A stretch of 46,351 nucleotides of DNA, taken from positions 1 to 46,351 of the forward strand of contig JANXSF010000114.1 of NCBI GenBank assembly GCA_025352795.1, read 5' to 3'. Source of the stretch: Acidobacteriota bacterium (GTDB lineage Bacteria; Acidobacteriota; Terriglobia; Bryobacterales; Bryobacteraceae). The notes beneath the pieces are model-generated. The model did not search any database. It saw only the letters and a program-made list of their open reading frames with translations, and had not been told where the DNA came from. Each line of letters opens with the position of its first letter. The stretch's first letter is position 1. Shown here piece after piece: positions 35,234 to 43,845 of this stretch. Position numbers and translations under genes: made by a program.

Positions 35234-35668
35234 TTAGGCGGCGTCGTCATAAGCCATGACAACACGTTTCCCGAGCTCTTCCAATGCAGCCTGAATTGTT
35301 TCTTGCCTTGTCTCATGGTTCGGGTCCAACATGCGCCGCACAGCGGTTTCCCGAACTTTGAGACGTCGAGCCAATTCTGACTGGCTAATGCCAAGCTCGC
35401 GGATCGCCCAGTATAGGGCGAGTTTTGCCACTATCCAAAGTGGCACTGGAACCAGCTTTTGACCTCGTTTTAGACGACTCGGTTTTGGAATGTTCACCTT
35501 GTCCGCCATGGCGAATGCGATTACGCTGCCCAGGCAATCAATGGCTTGCTCCATCGCCTCATTGGCATTGGCACCGTCCGTGTGGGCACCAGGAAAATCC
35601 GGGAAGCTGGCAAGAATACGCCCGTCCTCGTCACGCGAGAAAACTGAGGGGTAAGCAAAAGTAAACAT
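35234..35668 (-). CDS. hicB: HicB-type antitoxin with helix-turn-helix
   Basis: A 144-residue antitoxin. The N-terminal half is the HicB fold ('YPSVFSRDEDGRILASFPD', 'DGANANEAMEQAIDCLG'). The C-terminal half is an XRE-like helix-turn-helix ('LGISQSELARRLKVRETAVRRMLDP'). HicB blocks HicA and represses the operon. It is the second gene after HicA (8 bases between), in the insert between the NrtA-like and NrtB-like genes, and on the opposite strand to both. Confidence 0.85.
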   Translation of the reverse strand: MFTFAYPSVFSRDEDGRILASFPDFPGAHTDGANANEAMEQAIDCLGSVIAFAMADKVNIPKPSRLKRGQKLVPVPLWIVAKLALYWAIRELGISQSELARRLKVRETAVRRMLDPNHETRQETIQAALEELGKRVVMAYDDAA

Positions 35669-35676
35669 ATATGCTC

Positions 35677-35871
35677 CTATAAGTCAGCGGGGTGAATCCC
35701 CAAATCGTGGCACATTGCCCGAAGAAGCCCGGCACCCATTTCTTTCTTGGGATCTTTGATAGTTGTCGACGCAGAATCCAACCAAATGCGCCCGTGACTT
35801 CCTTTGCCGAGGTTGGGTTCATAGAAAAAGCGAACCTGACGGCGTCGGGCCAAGCGCTGTAACTTCCGCAT
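35677..35871 (-). CDS. hicA: HicA-type toxin
   Basis: A 64-residue toxin. The start at 35871 is chosen because GAGGAAG lies just upstream and the size fits the family; a longer frame starts at 35970. HicA features are the helix 'MRKLQRLARRR', the catalytic-His strand 'NLGKGSHGRIWLD', and the last helix 'LLRAMCHDLGI'. HicA proteins are mRNA interferases with a double-stranded RNA-binding-like fold, neutralised by HicB. The gene order hicA-hicB is standard. The product overlaps nothing, but the upstream 254-residue gene ends just before its 5' region. Confidence 0.8.
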   Translation of the reverse strand: MRKLQRLARRRQVRFFYEPNLGKGSHGRIWLDSASTTIKDPKKEMGAGLLRAMCHDLGIHPADL

Positions 35872-35944
35872 GAACTCGCTTCCTCTCACTCCTACAATAT
35901 CGCACACATCTGTGCGAGCGTATTCATTTTTCGTGCAGGCTCTT

Positions 35945-36709
35945 TTAATCCTGTGCGAGGGTCCAAGCATCAGCTAACAGTTGCGCGTCTTGTGCCTTCA
36001 AATCCTCTTTCCAATTGGACCTTTCCCAGGAAGGATGACGGGCCAGGAGAAACGTGATTTTTCTTCCCTGCAATACTCCTGACTGAATTCGTTTTTCCGA
36101 AACAATTTGGGACAGTTCCTTGCTTTTCCATACCGCCAACTCCTGTATCATCGGCGTTGGAAAGCAGAGCGCAAAGCGAGGCGGCGGTCCAAGGATTACT
36201 ACCAGACGCGGCTTTATCGTTTCAAGCTGGAATTCTAGGAATGTACGGCAAGAAACGGCAAATTTGTCGCTGTCTTTCCACCATTTAGGCTTTAGCCAAG
36301 GCCTATCATCTTTTGCTCCGCCGCTGTTTCGCAAGCCGAGAACAGCGTTTGTATAAAACCCAAGCTGTCCGCAAACATCGGTGTTTCGTTTTTGAGCTTC
36401 TTCGATACGCATCTTCAAATTGTTCCACGTCGAATTACCGTCGGTCTCGTAGCCTCTTTTCACAGTCGTCTGGAACGTATCAAGAGGTCCGAAGTCGTTC
36501 CCAAGGTACAAGATTCCACCAATAGGCACCGGCGGAGGATTGGTATCCTTGGGATCGTCACGCCAAAGACCGTCCCCACCAGGAAAGAATCCTTGACCCG
36601 TTAGACGACCTGGAAAAGGCGTCATTCCTTCATCTCCTTCCGGATAGGGCATCGGCCCTTCCTTTTCCAGTCGTCCCAGTTCGGCCCAGAGGGTTTTCAC
36701 TTGTTGCAT
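35945..36709 (-). CDS. Uracil-DNA-glycosylase-fold protein, divergent
   Basis: A 254-residue protein with a weak but ordered resemblance to the UDG superfamily: 'IGGILYLGNDFGPLDTF' (first motif, the position of G-x-D/N-x-G), 'LGFYTNAVLGLRNSG', a helix and strand 'TIKPRLVVILGPPPRFAL' (typical P-x-x-V-v-x-L-G), and near the end 'LLARHPSW' (H-P-S, the DNA-insertion motif). The pattern suggests DNA base excision or a nucleotide-binding relative, but the assignment is only fold-level. It is the first gene of the minus-strand insert, followed by HicA and HicB, and was probably acquired together with them. Confidence 0.55.
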   Translation of the reverse strand: MQQVKTLWAELGRLEKEGPMPYPEGDEGMTPFPGRLTGQGFFPGGDGLWRDDPKDTNPPPVPIGGILYLGNDFGPLDTFQTTVKRGYETDGNSTWNNLKMRIEEAQKRNTDVCGQLGFYTNAVLGLRNSGGAKDDRPWLKPKWWKDSDKFAVSCRTFLEFQLETIKPRLVVILGPPPRFALCFPTPMIQELAVWKSKELSQIVSEKRIQSGVLQGRKITFLLARHPSWERSNWKEDLKAQDAQLLADAWTLAQD

Positions 36710-36810
36710 ATCTAAATATTATCCGAGAAAAAACGATTGCGGCTTGAATTATGCTGTGTTGACGTCAATGCTTACAATCGCATAGGCCCCACTTGACCTC
36801 CTCTTATCCA

Positions 36811-36869
36811 CCCCATAAAAATTATCGAATCCTTATTCCCTTTACACTTACTAGCCCGTCCCGCATAAT
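36811..36869 (+). promoter_or_regulatory. Promoter block of the NrtB-like operon (copy 2)
   Basis: The second copy of the control block: CCCCATAAAAATTATCGAA (36811-36829), 11 bases, TTTACA (36841-36846), 17 bases, CATAAT (36864-36869). It differs from copy 1 (33771-33829) by only one base in the box and one in the -35. The 321-base stretch 36710-37030 between the UDG-fold gene and NrtB has no other feature that I can support. Confidence 0.6.
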
Positions 36870-37030
36870 GAACTTAGCCAAAGTTGTGGCCTGTCTGGAG
36901 CCTGTTTCCCTCCACTAAGCTGTTCTCATCGTTGAGATTTCCACCCGTCATTTTTACCTTTTCGCGCACTGTCTGCGCCTAAATCTGTTTTCACAATTTG
37001 AAGACTTGCCGTAAAAGGAATCTTACCCGT

Positions 37031-37798
37031 ATGCAGAACTCTTTGAAGACTTTCGCGCTCTCCCTTGTGGGGCTGTTTGTTGTCGGTGGATTGTGGACGT
37101 TCCTCAGTCTGAACGTCGCGCCCGACCTCCCTTCCCCTTGGAGAACCTGGCAAGAAAGCAAAATATACGTTTTGAATCCTTGGGAAAAGCGCGGCGAAAT
37201 GGATCAGGGCATCGGCTTGATGACCGCCTACAGCCTGTTTCGCGTCGCCAAAGGATTTTTTCTAGCCATTGCCATTGGCACGCCCCTCGGATTCCTGCTG
37301 GGCGCATCGCCAACGTTCTTCAAAATGTTCGACCCCACAATTCAACTCCTTCGGCCCATTTCACCCTTGGCATGGTTGCCGCTGGGCTTGATCTTGTTTC
37401 GGCAATCAGAACCAGCCGCGCTGTTCACCATCGCGCTCTGTTCCATGTGGCCTACCGTGATCAACACCATGACCGGAGTGCGAGCCATTCCTCAAGATTA
37501 TTTGAACGTAGCTCGAGTGCTGCGGCTATCGCCTTGGAAGCAGTTCACCAAGGTCTGGTTGCCAGCCACGCTGCCCTATATGTTTACCGGATATCGCCTC
37601 AGCTTGGGGATTGCCTGGCTGGTGATCGTCGCCGCCGAAATGCTCACCGGGACCCCAGGCGTTGGTGGGTTCTTGTGGCAGGAATATAACAGCCTGATCT
37701 ATTCGCACATCCTGCTTAGCATTCTGACCATTGGTGTGGTTGGGTTCACTTTAGACCGCATGATGGGTTTCGCTGAAAACAAATTGCGGACGGTTTAA
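37031..37798 (+). CDS. nrtB: Nitrate/nitrite ABC transporter permease (NrtB-like)
   Basis: A 255-residue inner-membrane permease. The start at 37031 is preferred to the TTG at 36998 because it gives a typical N-terminus leading into the first helix (about 7-27); AAAAGGA lies about 15 bases upstream. Five to six helices follow, with the EAA loop 'RAIPQDYLNVARVLRLSP' that contacts the ATPase. It resembles the SsuC/NrtB group: 'GTPLGFLLGASPTFF', 'LRPISPLAWLPLGLILF', 'GIAWLVIVAAEMLTGTPGVG'. It forms the channel for nitrate or nitrite uptake. The ATPase gene starts 10 bases downstream. It should function with the NrtA-like protein despite the intervening insert. Confidence 0.92.
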   Translation: MQNSLKTFALSLVGLFVVGGLWTFLSLNVAPDLPSPWRTWQESKIYVLNPWEKRGEMDQGIGLMTAYSLFRVAKGFFLAIAIGTPLGFLLGASPTFFKMFDPTIQLLRPISPLAWLPLGLILFRQSEPAALFTIALCSMWPTVINTMTGVRAIPQDYLNVARVLRLSPWKQFTKVWLPATLPYMFTGYRLSLGIAWLVIVAAEMLTGTPGVGGFLWQEYNSLIYSHILLSILTIGVVGFTLDRMMGFAENKLRTV

Positions 37799-37808
37799 GG
37801 AGATATCT

Positions 37809-38639
37809 GTGTCTTTCATTGAACTCCACGATGTCGGCAAAAGTTATGGTGTCCGCAATGTGTTGAGCGGAGTCAATCTGACTCTGGAAGAAGGGGAATT
37901 CGTATCTATTGTTGGGGCATCGGCTTCTGGTAAGACAACGTTGCTGAAGGCGGCTGCGGGTTTGATTCTGCCCGATAAAGGGACCATCACGATGGGTGGC
38001 GAAAAGGTCACTGATTTTTCCCGCGAAGCGTCATTCATCTTTCAGAACTACTCGCTGTTACCCTGGCTTTCAGCTTATGAAAATGTCCGACTTGCAGTGG
38101 AAGCCACGTTCACCGACTGGTCAAAAAAACAGCATCAGGAACAAGCGGAAAAATATCTGCAAATGGTGGGATTGGGTGCGGCCATGCGCAAACGTCCGAA
38201 CCAACTTTCCGGTGGCATGCGGCAGCGCGTAGCCATTGCCCGGGCCTTTGCCACCGAACCGCGCGTGATGTTTTTGGATGAGCCGTTTGGTGCGCTGGAC
38301 GCTTTAACGCGAGGCACGTTGCAGCAGGAACTGTCTACGCTGTGCCGAGCCGCAGGCAGGCCAGTAACTGCCTTGATGATCACCAACAACGTGGATGAAG
38401 CGATACTACTTTCTGATCGTATTCTGGCTTTGAGTCGTGGGCCTGGTGCCACGTTGAGTCCCGCTGTTCCGGTGAATTTATCGCGCCCGCGGGCTAGCGA
38501 TCTGTTGCTGCATGACGAACAGGCGGTGCGTGTCCGTAACCGCTTAGCAGAGTTCCTATCGGCCGGCTCGGACCGCAACCGTTCTAAGCCGCGGCCAGAT
38601 TTGCAGGCAATCGCTAAAGAAATTCCGGTGGAGGCATAG
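37809..38639 (+). CDS. Nitrate/nitrite ABC transporter ATP-binding protein (NrtC/D-like, first)
   Basis: A 276-residue ATPase from a GTG start, with AAGGAGA before it. Motifs: Walker A 'GASASGKTT' (about 38-46), signature 'LSGGMRQR' and Walker B 'VMFLDEPFGALD'. The usual H-loop 'T-H-D' reads 'MITNNVDEA', so the switch His is replaced by Asn. From memory, related NrtC/D proteins can also have N at that place, so it may be a family trait. The C-terminal 50 residues are charged. It likely pairs with the next gene's product. Neither ATPase carries the fused substrate-binding domain of cyanobacterial NrtC. Confidence 0.9.
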   Translation: MSFIELHDVGKSYGVRNVLSGVNLTLEEGEFVSIVGASASGKTTLLKAAAGLILPDKGTITMGGEKVTDFSREASFIFQNYSLLPWLSAYENVRLAVEATFTDWSKKQHQEQAEKYLQMVGLGAAMRKRPNQLSGGMRQRVAIARAFATEPRVMFLDEPFGALDALTRGTLQQELSTLCRAAGRPVTALMITNNVDEAILLSDRILALSRGPGATLSPAVPVNLSRPRASDLLLHDEQAVRVRNRLAEFLSAGSDRNRSKPRPDLQAIAKEIPVEA

Positions 38640-38644
38640 CGAAC

Positions 38645-39445
38645 ATGATCCGCCCACTCATTATCACTTCGCTAACAAAAACATTCGACACCGCGTCGGG
38701 TCCGCACATTGCGGTAAAAGATTTCGATGCCACAGTTCAGCCCGGTGAATTCGTTTCGCTGCTGGGCCATTCCGGATGCGGTAAATCCACTGTATTGGCC
38801 ATCGTGGCCGGGTTGCAACAGGCCACCCTGGGCGGCGTAATTGTGGATGGTCGGGAAATTGATGGGCCAGGGTTGGAACGGGCTTTGGTGTTTCAATCGC
38901 CGTGCCTGTTGCCCTGGTGCAACACGCGGGAAAACGTAATGCTGGCCGTGCGTCAGGCACATCCCAAACTGAACCCCAAGGAACAGAAAGAACTGGCCCG
39001 TAAATATTTGAACCTTGTTGGCGTTTCAGAATTTGAAAATACTCTGCCTGCGGAACTTTCGCAAGGTACGCAACAACGTGTAGCCATTGCCCGTGCTCTA
39101 TCTCTGGAACCGCGATTCCTGCTGCTGGATGAACCGTTCGGCATGTTAGATTCCATGACTCGCTTTGAGTTACAGGACTTAGTGCTGGAACTGTGGGAAA
39201 AAGATCGCAAGACTTGCATTCTAGTTACTCACGATATTGACGAAGCGTTGTACTTGTCGGATCGAATTATTCTGATGACCGATGGGCCGGAATCAAAAGT
39301 TGGATTGGAACTACCGATCACACTGCCTCGACCGAGGGACCGTCGTGAACTGGCCGATAACCAAGAATATTATCGTCTACGCAAAGTGGTCATTGACTTT
39401 TTGGAACATCATTCAAGGCAGTTCACACAGGAGAAAGCGGCATGA
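38645..39445 (+). CDS. Nitrate/nitrite ABC transporter ATP-binding protein (NrtD-like, second)
   Basis: A 266-residue ATPase, five bases after the previous gene. Motifs: Walker A 'GHSGCGKST' (about 40-48), signature 'LSQGTQQR' (Gly after Ser replaced by Gln), Walker B 'FLLLDEPFGMLD' and an intact H-loop 'LVTHDIDEA'. Each of the two ATPases thus lacks one canonical residue that the other has, as is common in heterodimeric ABC ATPases. The last four bases overlap the NirB start (ATGA), which couples transport and reduction. Confidence 0.9.
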   Translation: MIRPLIITSLTKTFDTASGPHIAVKDFDATVQPGEFVSLLGHSGCGKSTVLAIVAGLQQATLGGVIVDGREIDGPGLERALVFQSPCLLPWCNTRENVMLAVRQAHPKLNPKEQKELARKYLNLVGVSEFENTLPAELSQGTQQRVAIARALSLEPRFLLLDEPFGMLDSMTRFELQDLVLELWEKDRKTCILVTHDIDEALYLSDRIILMTDGPESKVGLELPITLPRPRDRRELADNQEYYRLRKVVIDFLEHHSRQFTQEKAA

Positions 39446-41862
39446 AAGAGCGTCTGGTCGTTATTGGAAACGGCATGGCCGGTGTGGCCTGTGTGGAGCA
39501 GATTCTAAAGCACACGCAAGAGTTTGACATCACCATTTTTGGCGATGAAACACACACCAACTACAACCGCATTATGTTGTCGTCAGTGCTGGCTGGGGAA
39601 AAAGAGTACGACGATATTGTTCTGAATGGAATTGACTGGTACCAGAAGCACAGGATAAACACCAAGTTAGGCGTTCGCATTGCCGACATTGACAGTGCCG
39701 TAAGAACAGTTACTGATGCCGATGGCAATGTAACTGCCTACGATAAACTGATTTTCGCCACCGGTTCCAGCGCGTTCATTCCGCCCATGGCCGGGGTGGA
39801 TAAATCGGGTGTATTTGTATTCCGCACTTACGACGATACACGTCAGTTACTGGAACTTTCCGGTCCTGGCATAAAAGCCGTTGTCATTGGTGGCGGGTTG
39901 CTAGGTTTAGAAGCGGCTCGCGGCCTGCAGGTGCAAGGGTGCGATGTTACGGTGGTCCACTTGGCCGACACTCTAATGGAGCGGCAACTGGATTCCATTG
40001 GCGGTGGTTACCTGCGCTCCAAAATGGAAGCCATGGGGATCCGCGTGTTATGTGGGCGCTCTACCCAAGCCTTGCTCGGTGGGACGCATGTGGAAAAAGT
40101 TTTGTTCAAAGATGGCGAGGAAATCGACGCCAACTTAGTGGTGATTGCCGCTGGAATTCGACCCAACTCGGCGTTAGGCAAGCAGGCTGGTGTCACCGTG
40201 AATCGCGGCATTGTGGTGAACGATCAGATGGAAACGTCTGACCCAAACATATTCGCCGTAGGTGAGTGTACGGAACACAACGGGCAGTTGTTCGGCTTGG
40301 TTGCTCCGTTGTTTGAGCAAGGCAAAGTACTGGCTGCAACCATCACCGGCAATCGGGGACCAGTGTTTGCAGGGGCTTCACCAGCATCCAAGTTGAAGAT
40401 CATGGGTGTGGAAGTTTTCTCGGCAGGCAATTTCGATTGCTCACGTCCGGGAGTGGAAGCCATTCGTTATGAAGATTCTTCGCTGGGAATATATAAAAAA
40501 TTAGTTCTGAAAGATGGTCGGTTGGAAGGCGTGATTCTTGTCGGCGATGCCTCTGACGATCATCGCTACATGGATTGGCTGCGCACCAACAAAGATCTGA
40601 GCGGGCAACGGCGCCACTTATTAGCACCCCCTCCGGCTGAAGACAAGGGTCAAGACGTTGCGTCCATCCCTGAAGGCGATACCATTTGTGGATGCCTGGG
40701 CGTGACCAAAGGCGACATTATCCACGCGATTCACGCCGATGGTGTTTGCACTATGGCGCAGTTGAAAGACAAGACACGCGCATCCACCGGTTGCGGTAGT
40801 TGCACCAGCCTTTGCAAGTCGTTGTTACGCGCGGTGGCCCCTGAATTTGAAGAAGACAAAGCCAAGGTGTTGTGCGACTGCGTGCCGTTCCCGCAGGACA
40901 AGATTCGCGAGATGATTCAATCGCAACGGTTGAAATCTGTGCAGGATGTTTTGGATATCTATGGCAATGGGCGTGGTTGTGAGATCTGCAAGCCAGCTAT
41001 CAGTTACTTAGTGGATGTGGTGTGGTGCGGAGACCATGAAGAAGACCGTTCAGCACGATTTATCAATGATCGCGTTCACGCCAACATTCAGAAAGACGGC
41101 ACATTTTCGGTTGTCCCTCGCATGCGAGGCGGAGTGACCACTCCGGCTGAACTTCGCAAGATTGCCGAAGTGGCTGAAAAGTACAACGTGCCACTGGTGA
41201 AAGTCACCGGAAGTCAACGGCTGGATTTGTTGGGCGTGAAGAAAGAAGATCTCCCCAAAATGTGGGAAGACTTAGGCATGCCATCGGGCCAAGCTTATGC
41301 CAAGGGCTTGCGCATGGTGAAGACTTGTGTGGGCGATGAATTTTGTCGATTCGGCACGCAGAGTGCCCTTTCCACGGGTATTGAATTAGAACGACGCCTG
41401 GAAAATCTGTACACGCCGCACAAGACTAAGTTGGCGGTTGTTGGTTGTCCGCGTAACTGTGCCGAAGCCACCGTGAAAGACATTGGCTTGATTGGACAGG
41501 ACGGAAGTTGGCAGGTGGTGGTGGGCGGCGCGGCAGGCAAAGGCGTGCGCAAGGCCGATTTGTTGATCACGGTTGAGACCACGGAGCTTGCTCTGGAATC
41601 AGCGGAACTGTTCTTTCAGTACTACCGGGAAAACGGACACTATCTGGAACGTTCCTACGATTTTGTAGAGCGTTTGGGAATGGAAAAAGTTCGTCGAGAG
41701 ACTGTCTACGCAGTAGATGAAGCCCGCCAGGGGTTGCTGGACCGGTTACGGAAATCGAAGGAACGGTCGAGCGACGCCTGGTTGGAAAGGTACAATCCGC
41801 GTGCCACACAGTTCGTCCAAATTGAACCCATGGAGACACCCGTCAATGAATTCGCCAACTAA
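39442..41862 (+). CDS. nirB: Nitrite reductase [NAD(P)H] large subunit NirB
   Basis: An 806-residue enzyme that reduces nitrite to ammonium. Residues about 1-340 form the FAD/NAD(P)H part ('VVIGNGMAGVACVEQIL', then 'AVVIGGGLLGLEAARGLQVQG' for the nucleotide site). A BFD-like [2Fe-2S] segment follows (about 416-460: 'CGCLGVTKGD', 'STGCGSCTSLC'), then a second Cys cluster near 485-520. The C-terminal part is the siroheme/[4Fe-4S] domain with 'TCVGDEFCRFG' (about 627) and 'GCPRNCAEATVKD' (about 670), the four cluster cysteines. Length and order are those of NirB/NasB. The start overlaps the ATPase stop by ATGA. NirD overlaps the end by 17 bases. Cytoplasmic. Confidence 0.96.
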   Translation: MKERLVVIGNGMAGVACVEQILKHTQEFDITIFGDETHTNYNRIMLSSVLAGEKEYDDIVLNGIDWYQKHRINTKLGVRIADIDSAVRTVTDADGNVTAYDKLIFATGSSAFIPPMAGVDKSGVFVFRTYDDTRQLLELSGPGIKAVVIGGGLLGLEAARGLQVQGCDVTVVHLADTLMERQLDSIGGGYLRSKMEAMGIRVLCGRSTQALLGGTHVEKVLFKDGEEIDANLVVIAAGIRPNSALGKQAGVTVNRGIVVNDQMETSDPNIFAVGECTEHNGQLFGLVAPLFEQGKVLAATITGNRGPVFAGASPASKLKIMGVEVFSAGNFDCSRPGVEAIRYEDSSLGIYKKLVLKDGRLEGVILVGDASDDHRYMDWLRTNKDLSGQRRHLLAPPPAEDKGQDVASIPEGDTICGCLGVTKGDIIHAIHADGVCTMAQLKDKTRASTGCGSCTSLCKSLLRAVAPEFEEDKAKVLCDCVPFPQDKIREMIQSQRLKSVQDVLDIYGNGRGCEICKPAISYLVDVVWCGDHEEDRSARFINDRVHANIQKDGTFSVVPRMRGGVTTPAELRKIAEVAEKYNVPLVKVTGSQRLDLLGVKKEDLPKMWEDLGMPSGQAYAKGLRMVKTCVGDEFCRFGTQSALSTGIELERRLENLYTPHKTKLAVVGCPRNCAEATVKDIGLIGQDGSWQVVVGGAAGKGVRKADLLITVETTELALESAELFFQYYRENGHYLERSYDFVERLGMEKVRRETVYAVDEARQGLLDRLRKSKERSSDAWLERYNPRATQFVQIEPMETPVNEFAN

Positions 41863-42211
41863 TTGGACCCAAATTACGCCGGCTGCCGATATTCCAATGC
41901 GCGAAGGTCGGTCTGTGAAAATGGGCTCATTGAACATTGCGTTATTCAATCTGGGAGATCGGTTTTTGGCGGTTGAAAATCGTTGTCCACATGGGCACGG
42001 TCCGCTAGCCGATGGAATTGTAGGCGGCCACGGTTTGGCAACAACGGTCACGTGTCCATTGCATAACTGGCGCATTTGTCTGGATTCCGGCGAAGTAGTA
42101 AAGCCGCAGGCGCAAAGTAGCCCCTGTGTGCGCACTTACCCGGCAAAAGTAGAGAACGGCATAGTCATGATAGACATGTCCAAAAAACTCTCCACTGAAC
42201 AAGCAGCTTAA
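41846..42211 (+). CDS. nirD: Nitrite reductase small subunit NirD (Rieske-type)
   Basis: A 121-residue partner of NirB. The start at 41846 overlaps the end of NirB by 17 bases and gives the family size. A Rieske [2Fe-2S] site is intact: C-P-H near residue 52 ('NRCPHGHGPLADG') and C-P-L-H near residue 71 ('TVTCPLHNWRICLDSGE'). This is the assimilatory (NasE/NirD-type) form with a cluster; the E. coli NirD fold has lost it. The tail after the Rieske domain is short and polar. The translational overlap suggests equal amounts of both subunits. Confidence 0.93.
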   Translation: MNSPTNWTQITPAADIPMREGRSVKMGSLNIALFNLGDRFLAVENRCPHGHGPLADGIVGGHGLATTVTCPLHNWRICLDSGEVVKPQAQSSPCVRTYPAKVENGIVMIDMSKKLSTEQAA

Positions 42212-42220
42212 AAAGGCATT

Positions 42221-42300
42221 TTATCCGCAGATGACCGCAGATAACACAGAACAATTTCAATTGGTTTTATTTGCGCTTATCTGCGTCATCTGCGGATAAA
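42221..42300. repeat. REP-like palindrome (long stem-loop) after nirD
   Basis: TTATCCGCAGATGACCGCAGATAA at 42221-42244 and its near-perfect complement at 42277-42299, differing by one extra C, with a 32-base loop. The 'CGCAGATNACGCAGATT' style of repeat is familiar as an interspersed palindrome in several environmental phyla, but I cannot count copies here. In this position it could stop or protect the nir transcript. The porin gene starts 86 bases later. Confidence 0.65.
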
Positions 42301-42384
42301 TTTCGGTTCTTAAATCTTTAGGCAACGTCGCCCCACTCGGTCCCCGTGTGTCCGTTCATCCCAACATAAAAAGGTAGGACACCC

Positions 42385-43845
42385 ATGTCCCGGAAATTAG
42401 CATTTCTACTCTGTTCTGCGGTTGTTTACGGTCAAAACGCAGTTCCACCAACGCCATTTAAGATCGGCGGAGTAACCGTGACAGGCAGCATTCGTTCGCG
42501 ATTGGAAGCCTGGGATTGGTTTAAGGCGGATACTGGCGATAATGCCTACGTATTCAGCGGAAATTTGTTCCGCTTAAGCTTTTCACAATCCAGAGAAAAT
42601 TGGGATTGGCAGATAGAGATGGCTGCGCCTGTGTTACTGGGCTTGCCCAACAACGCAGTAGCGGCGAATGGAACACAAGGTCAGTTGGGGCTAGGGGCCA
42701 CTTACTATCTTGCGAACAGCAAATCGCAAAACGCCGCCAACATTTTCCCCAAACAAGGCTTTATCCGCTTTAAGAATTTGTTTGGCGATAGCAAGCAGAC
42801 TCTTCGCCTGGGTCGATTTGAATTTGTGGATGGCGCTGAAGTGGCACCGAAGAATGCAACGCTGGCCACCATCAAGCGCGAACGCATTAGCATGAGGCTG
42901 ATCGGCCATTTTGGTTGGGCACATGTGGGACGCAGTTTCGATGGCATGAACTACGTCTACAACTCGCCGACAAATGGCAACTTTACTTTCATGGGTGGCA
43001 TTCCAACGCGCGGCGTTTTCCAAACTGATGGTTGGGGTGAAACCGCGACTGGCATTGGCTATGCCGCGTACACCAAACCTTGGGGCAAAGGAAATCATGT
43101 GGCCGATACTCGCGTGTTTGCCATGTACTACCAGGATTGGCGCGCTGTGGTGAAAACCGACAACCGTTCGCTGGCTGTGCGCCGTGCCGATACAGCCAAT
43201 TTGCACATTTATAGTTTCGGAGGCCATTCCATCCACGCGTTCGATACCAAAGCGGTCACTTACGACTTGCTGCTGTGGGGCACCGGCCAAACCGGTAAGT
43301 GGGGTGTCCAGGATCATCGGGCGCACGCGTTCGCCGTGGAAGGCGGATTTCAACCCAAGATTGCACCCAAGCTGAAGCCTTGGTTCCGAGTTGGCTTCTA
43401 TGACGGGTCAGGTGACGATAACCCGAGCGACAAGACGCACGGCACTTTCTTCCAAGTGCTGCCCACGCCCCGTCCATACGCGCGGTTCCCATTTTTTGAC
43501 ATGGTCAATAACCGCGACATCAATGCTGCCTTGATCCTGCGCCCACACAAGCAGGTGACCATTTCCAGCGAGTTCCACGCACTTCGGTTGAGCAACTCAA
43601 AAGATTTGTGGTATTCCGGTGGCGGGGCGTATCAGCCTTGGACCTTCGGATATCAGGGTAGGAACGCTGCGGGTCCACGATCATTGGCCAATTTGTATGA
43701 CACCAGTGTGGAGTATCGGATGAGGCCGAACGTGACCCTAACCGGCTACTATGGCTTTGCCAGTGGTCGGGCCATTACACAGGCTATTTATCCCAAGGGG
43801 AAGAATGGCGGATTGGGGTATGCGGAAGTCAGTTACCGCTTTTAA
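42385..43845 (+). CDS. Outer-membrane porin (alginate-export/AlgE-like beta barrel)
   Basis: A 486-residue protein with a short signal peptide (to about residue 16, 'AVVYGQ'). The rest consists of alternating hydrophobic strands with aromatic residues and ends in Phe ('AEVSYRF'), the usual mark of an outer-membrane beta barrel. The pattern ('GSIRSRLEAWDWF', 'LRLGRFEFVDG', 'FRVGFYDGSGDDNPSDKTHGTFFQVLPTPRPYARFPFF') matches the alginate-export porin family. AAAAGGTAGG lies before the ATG. The gene follows nirD on the same strand, so it may supply the outer-membrane route for nitrate or nitrite. That is an inference; the family transports several anionic solutes. Confidence 0.85.
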   Translation: MSRKLAFLLCSAVVYGQNAVPPTPFKIGGVTVTGSIRSRLEAWDWFKADTGDNAYVFSGNLFRLSFSQSRENWDWQIEMAAPVLLGLPNNAVAANGTQGQLGLGATYYLANSKSQNAANIFPKQGFIRFKNLFGDSKQTLRLGRFEFVDGAEVAPKNATLATIKRERISMRLIGHFGWAHVGRSFDGMNYVYNSPTNGNFTFMGGIPTRGVFQTDGWGETATGIGYAAYTKPWGKGNHVADTRVFAMYYQDWRAVVKTDNRSLAVRRADTANLHIYSFGGHSIHAFDTKAVTYDLLLWGTGQTGKWGVQDHRAHAFAVEGGFQPKIAPKLKPWFRVGFYDGSGDDNPSDKTHGTFFQVLPTPRPYARFPFFDMVNNRDINAALILRPHKQVTISSEFHALRLSNSKDLWYSGGGAYQPWTFGYQGRNAAGPRSLANLYDTSVEYRMRPNVTLTGYYGFASGRAITQAIYPKGKNGGLGYAEVSYRF

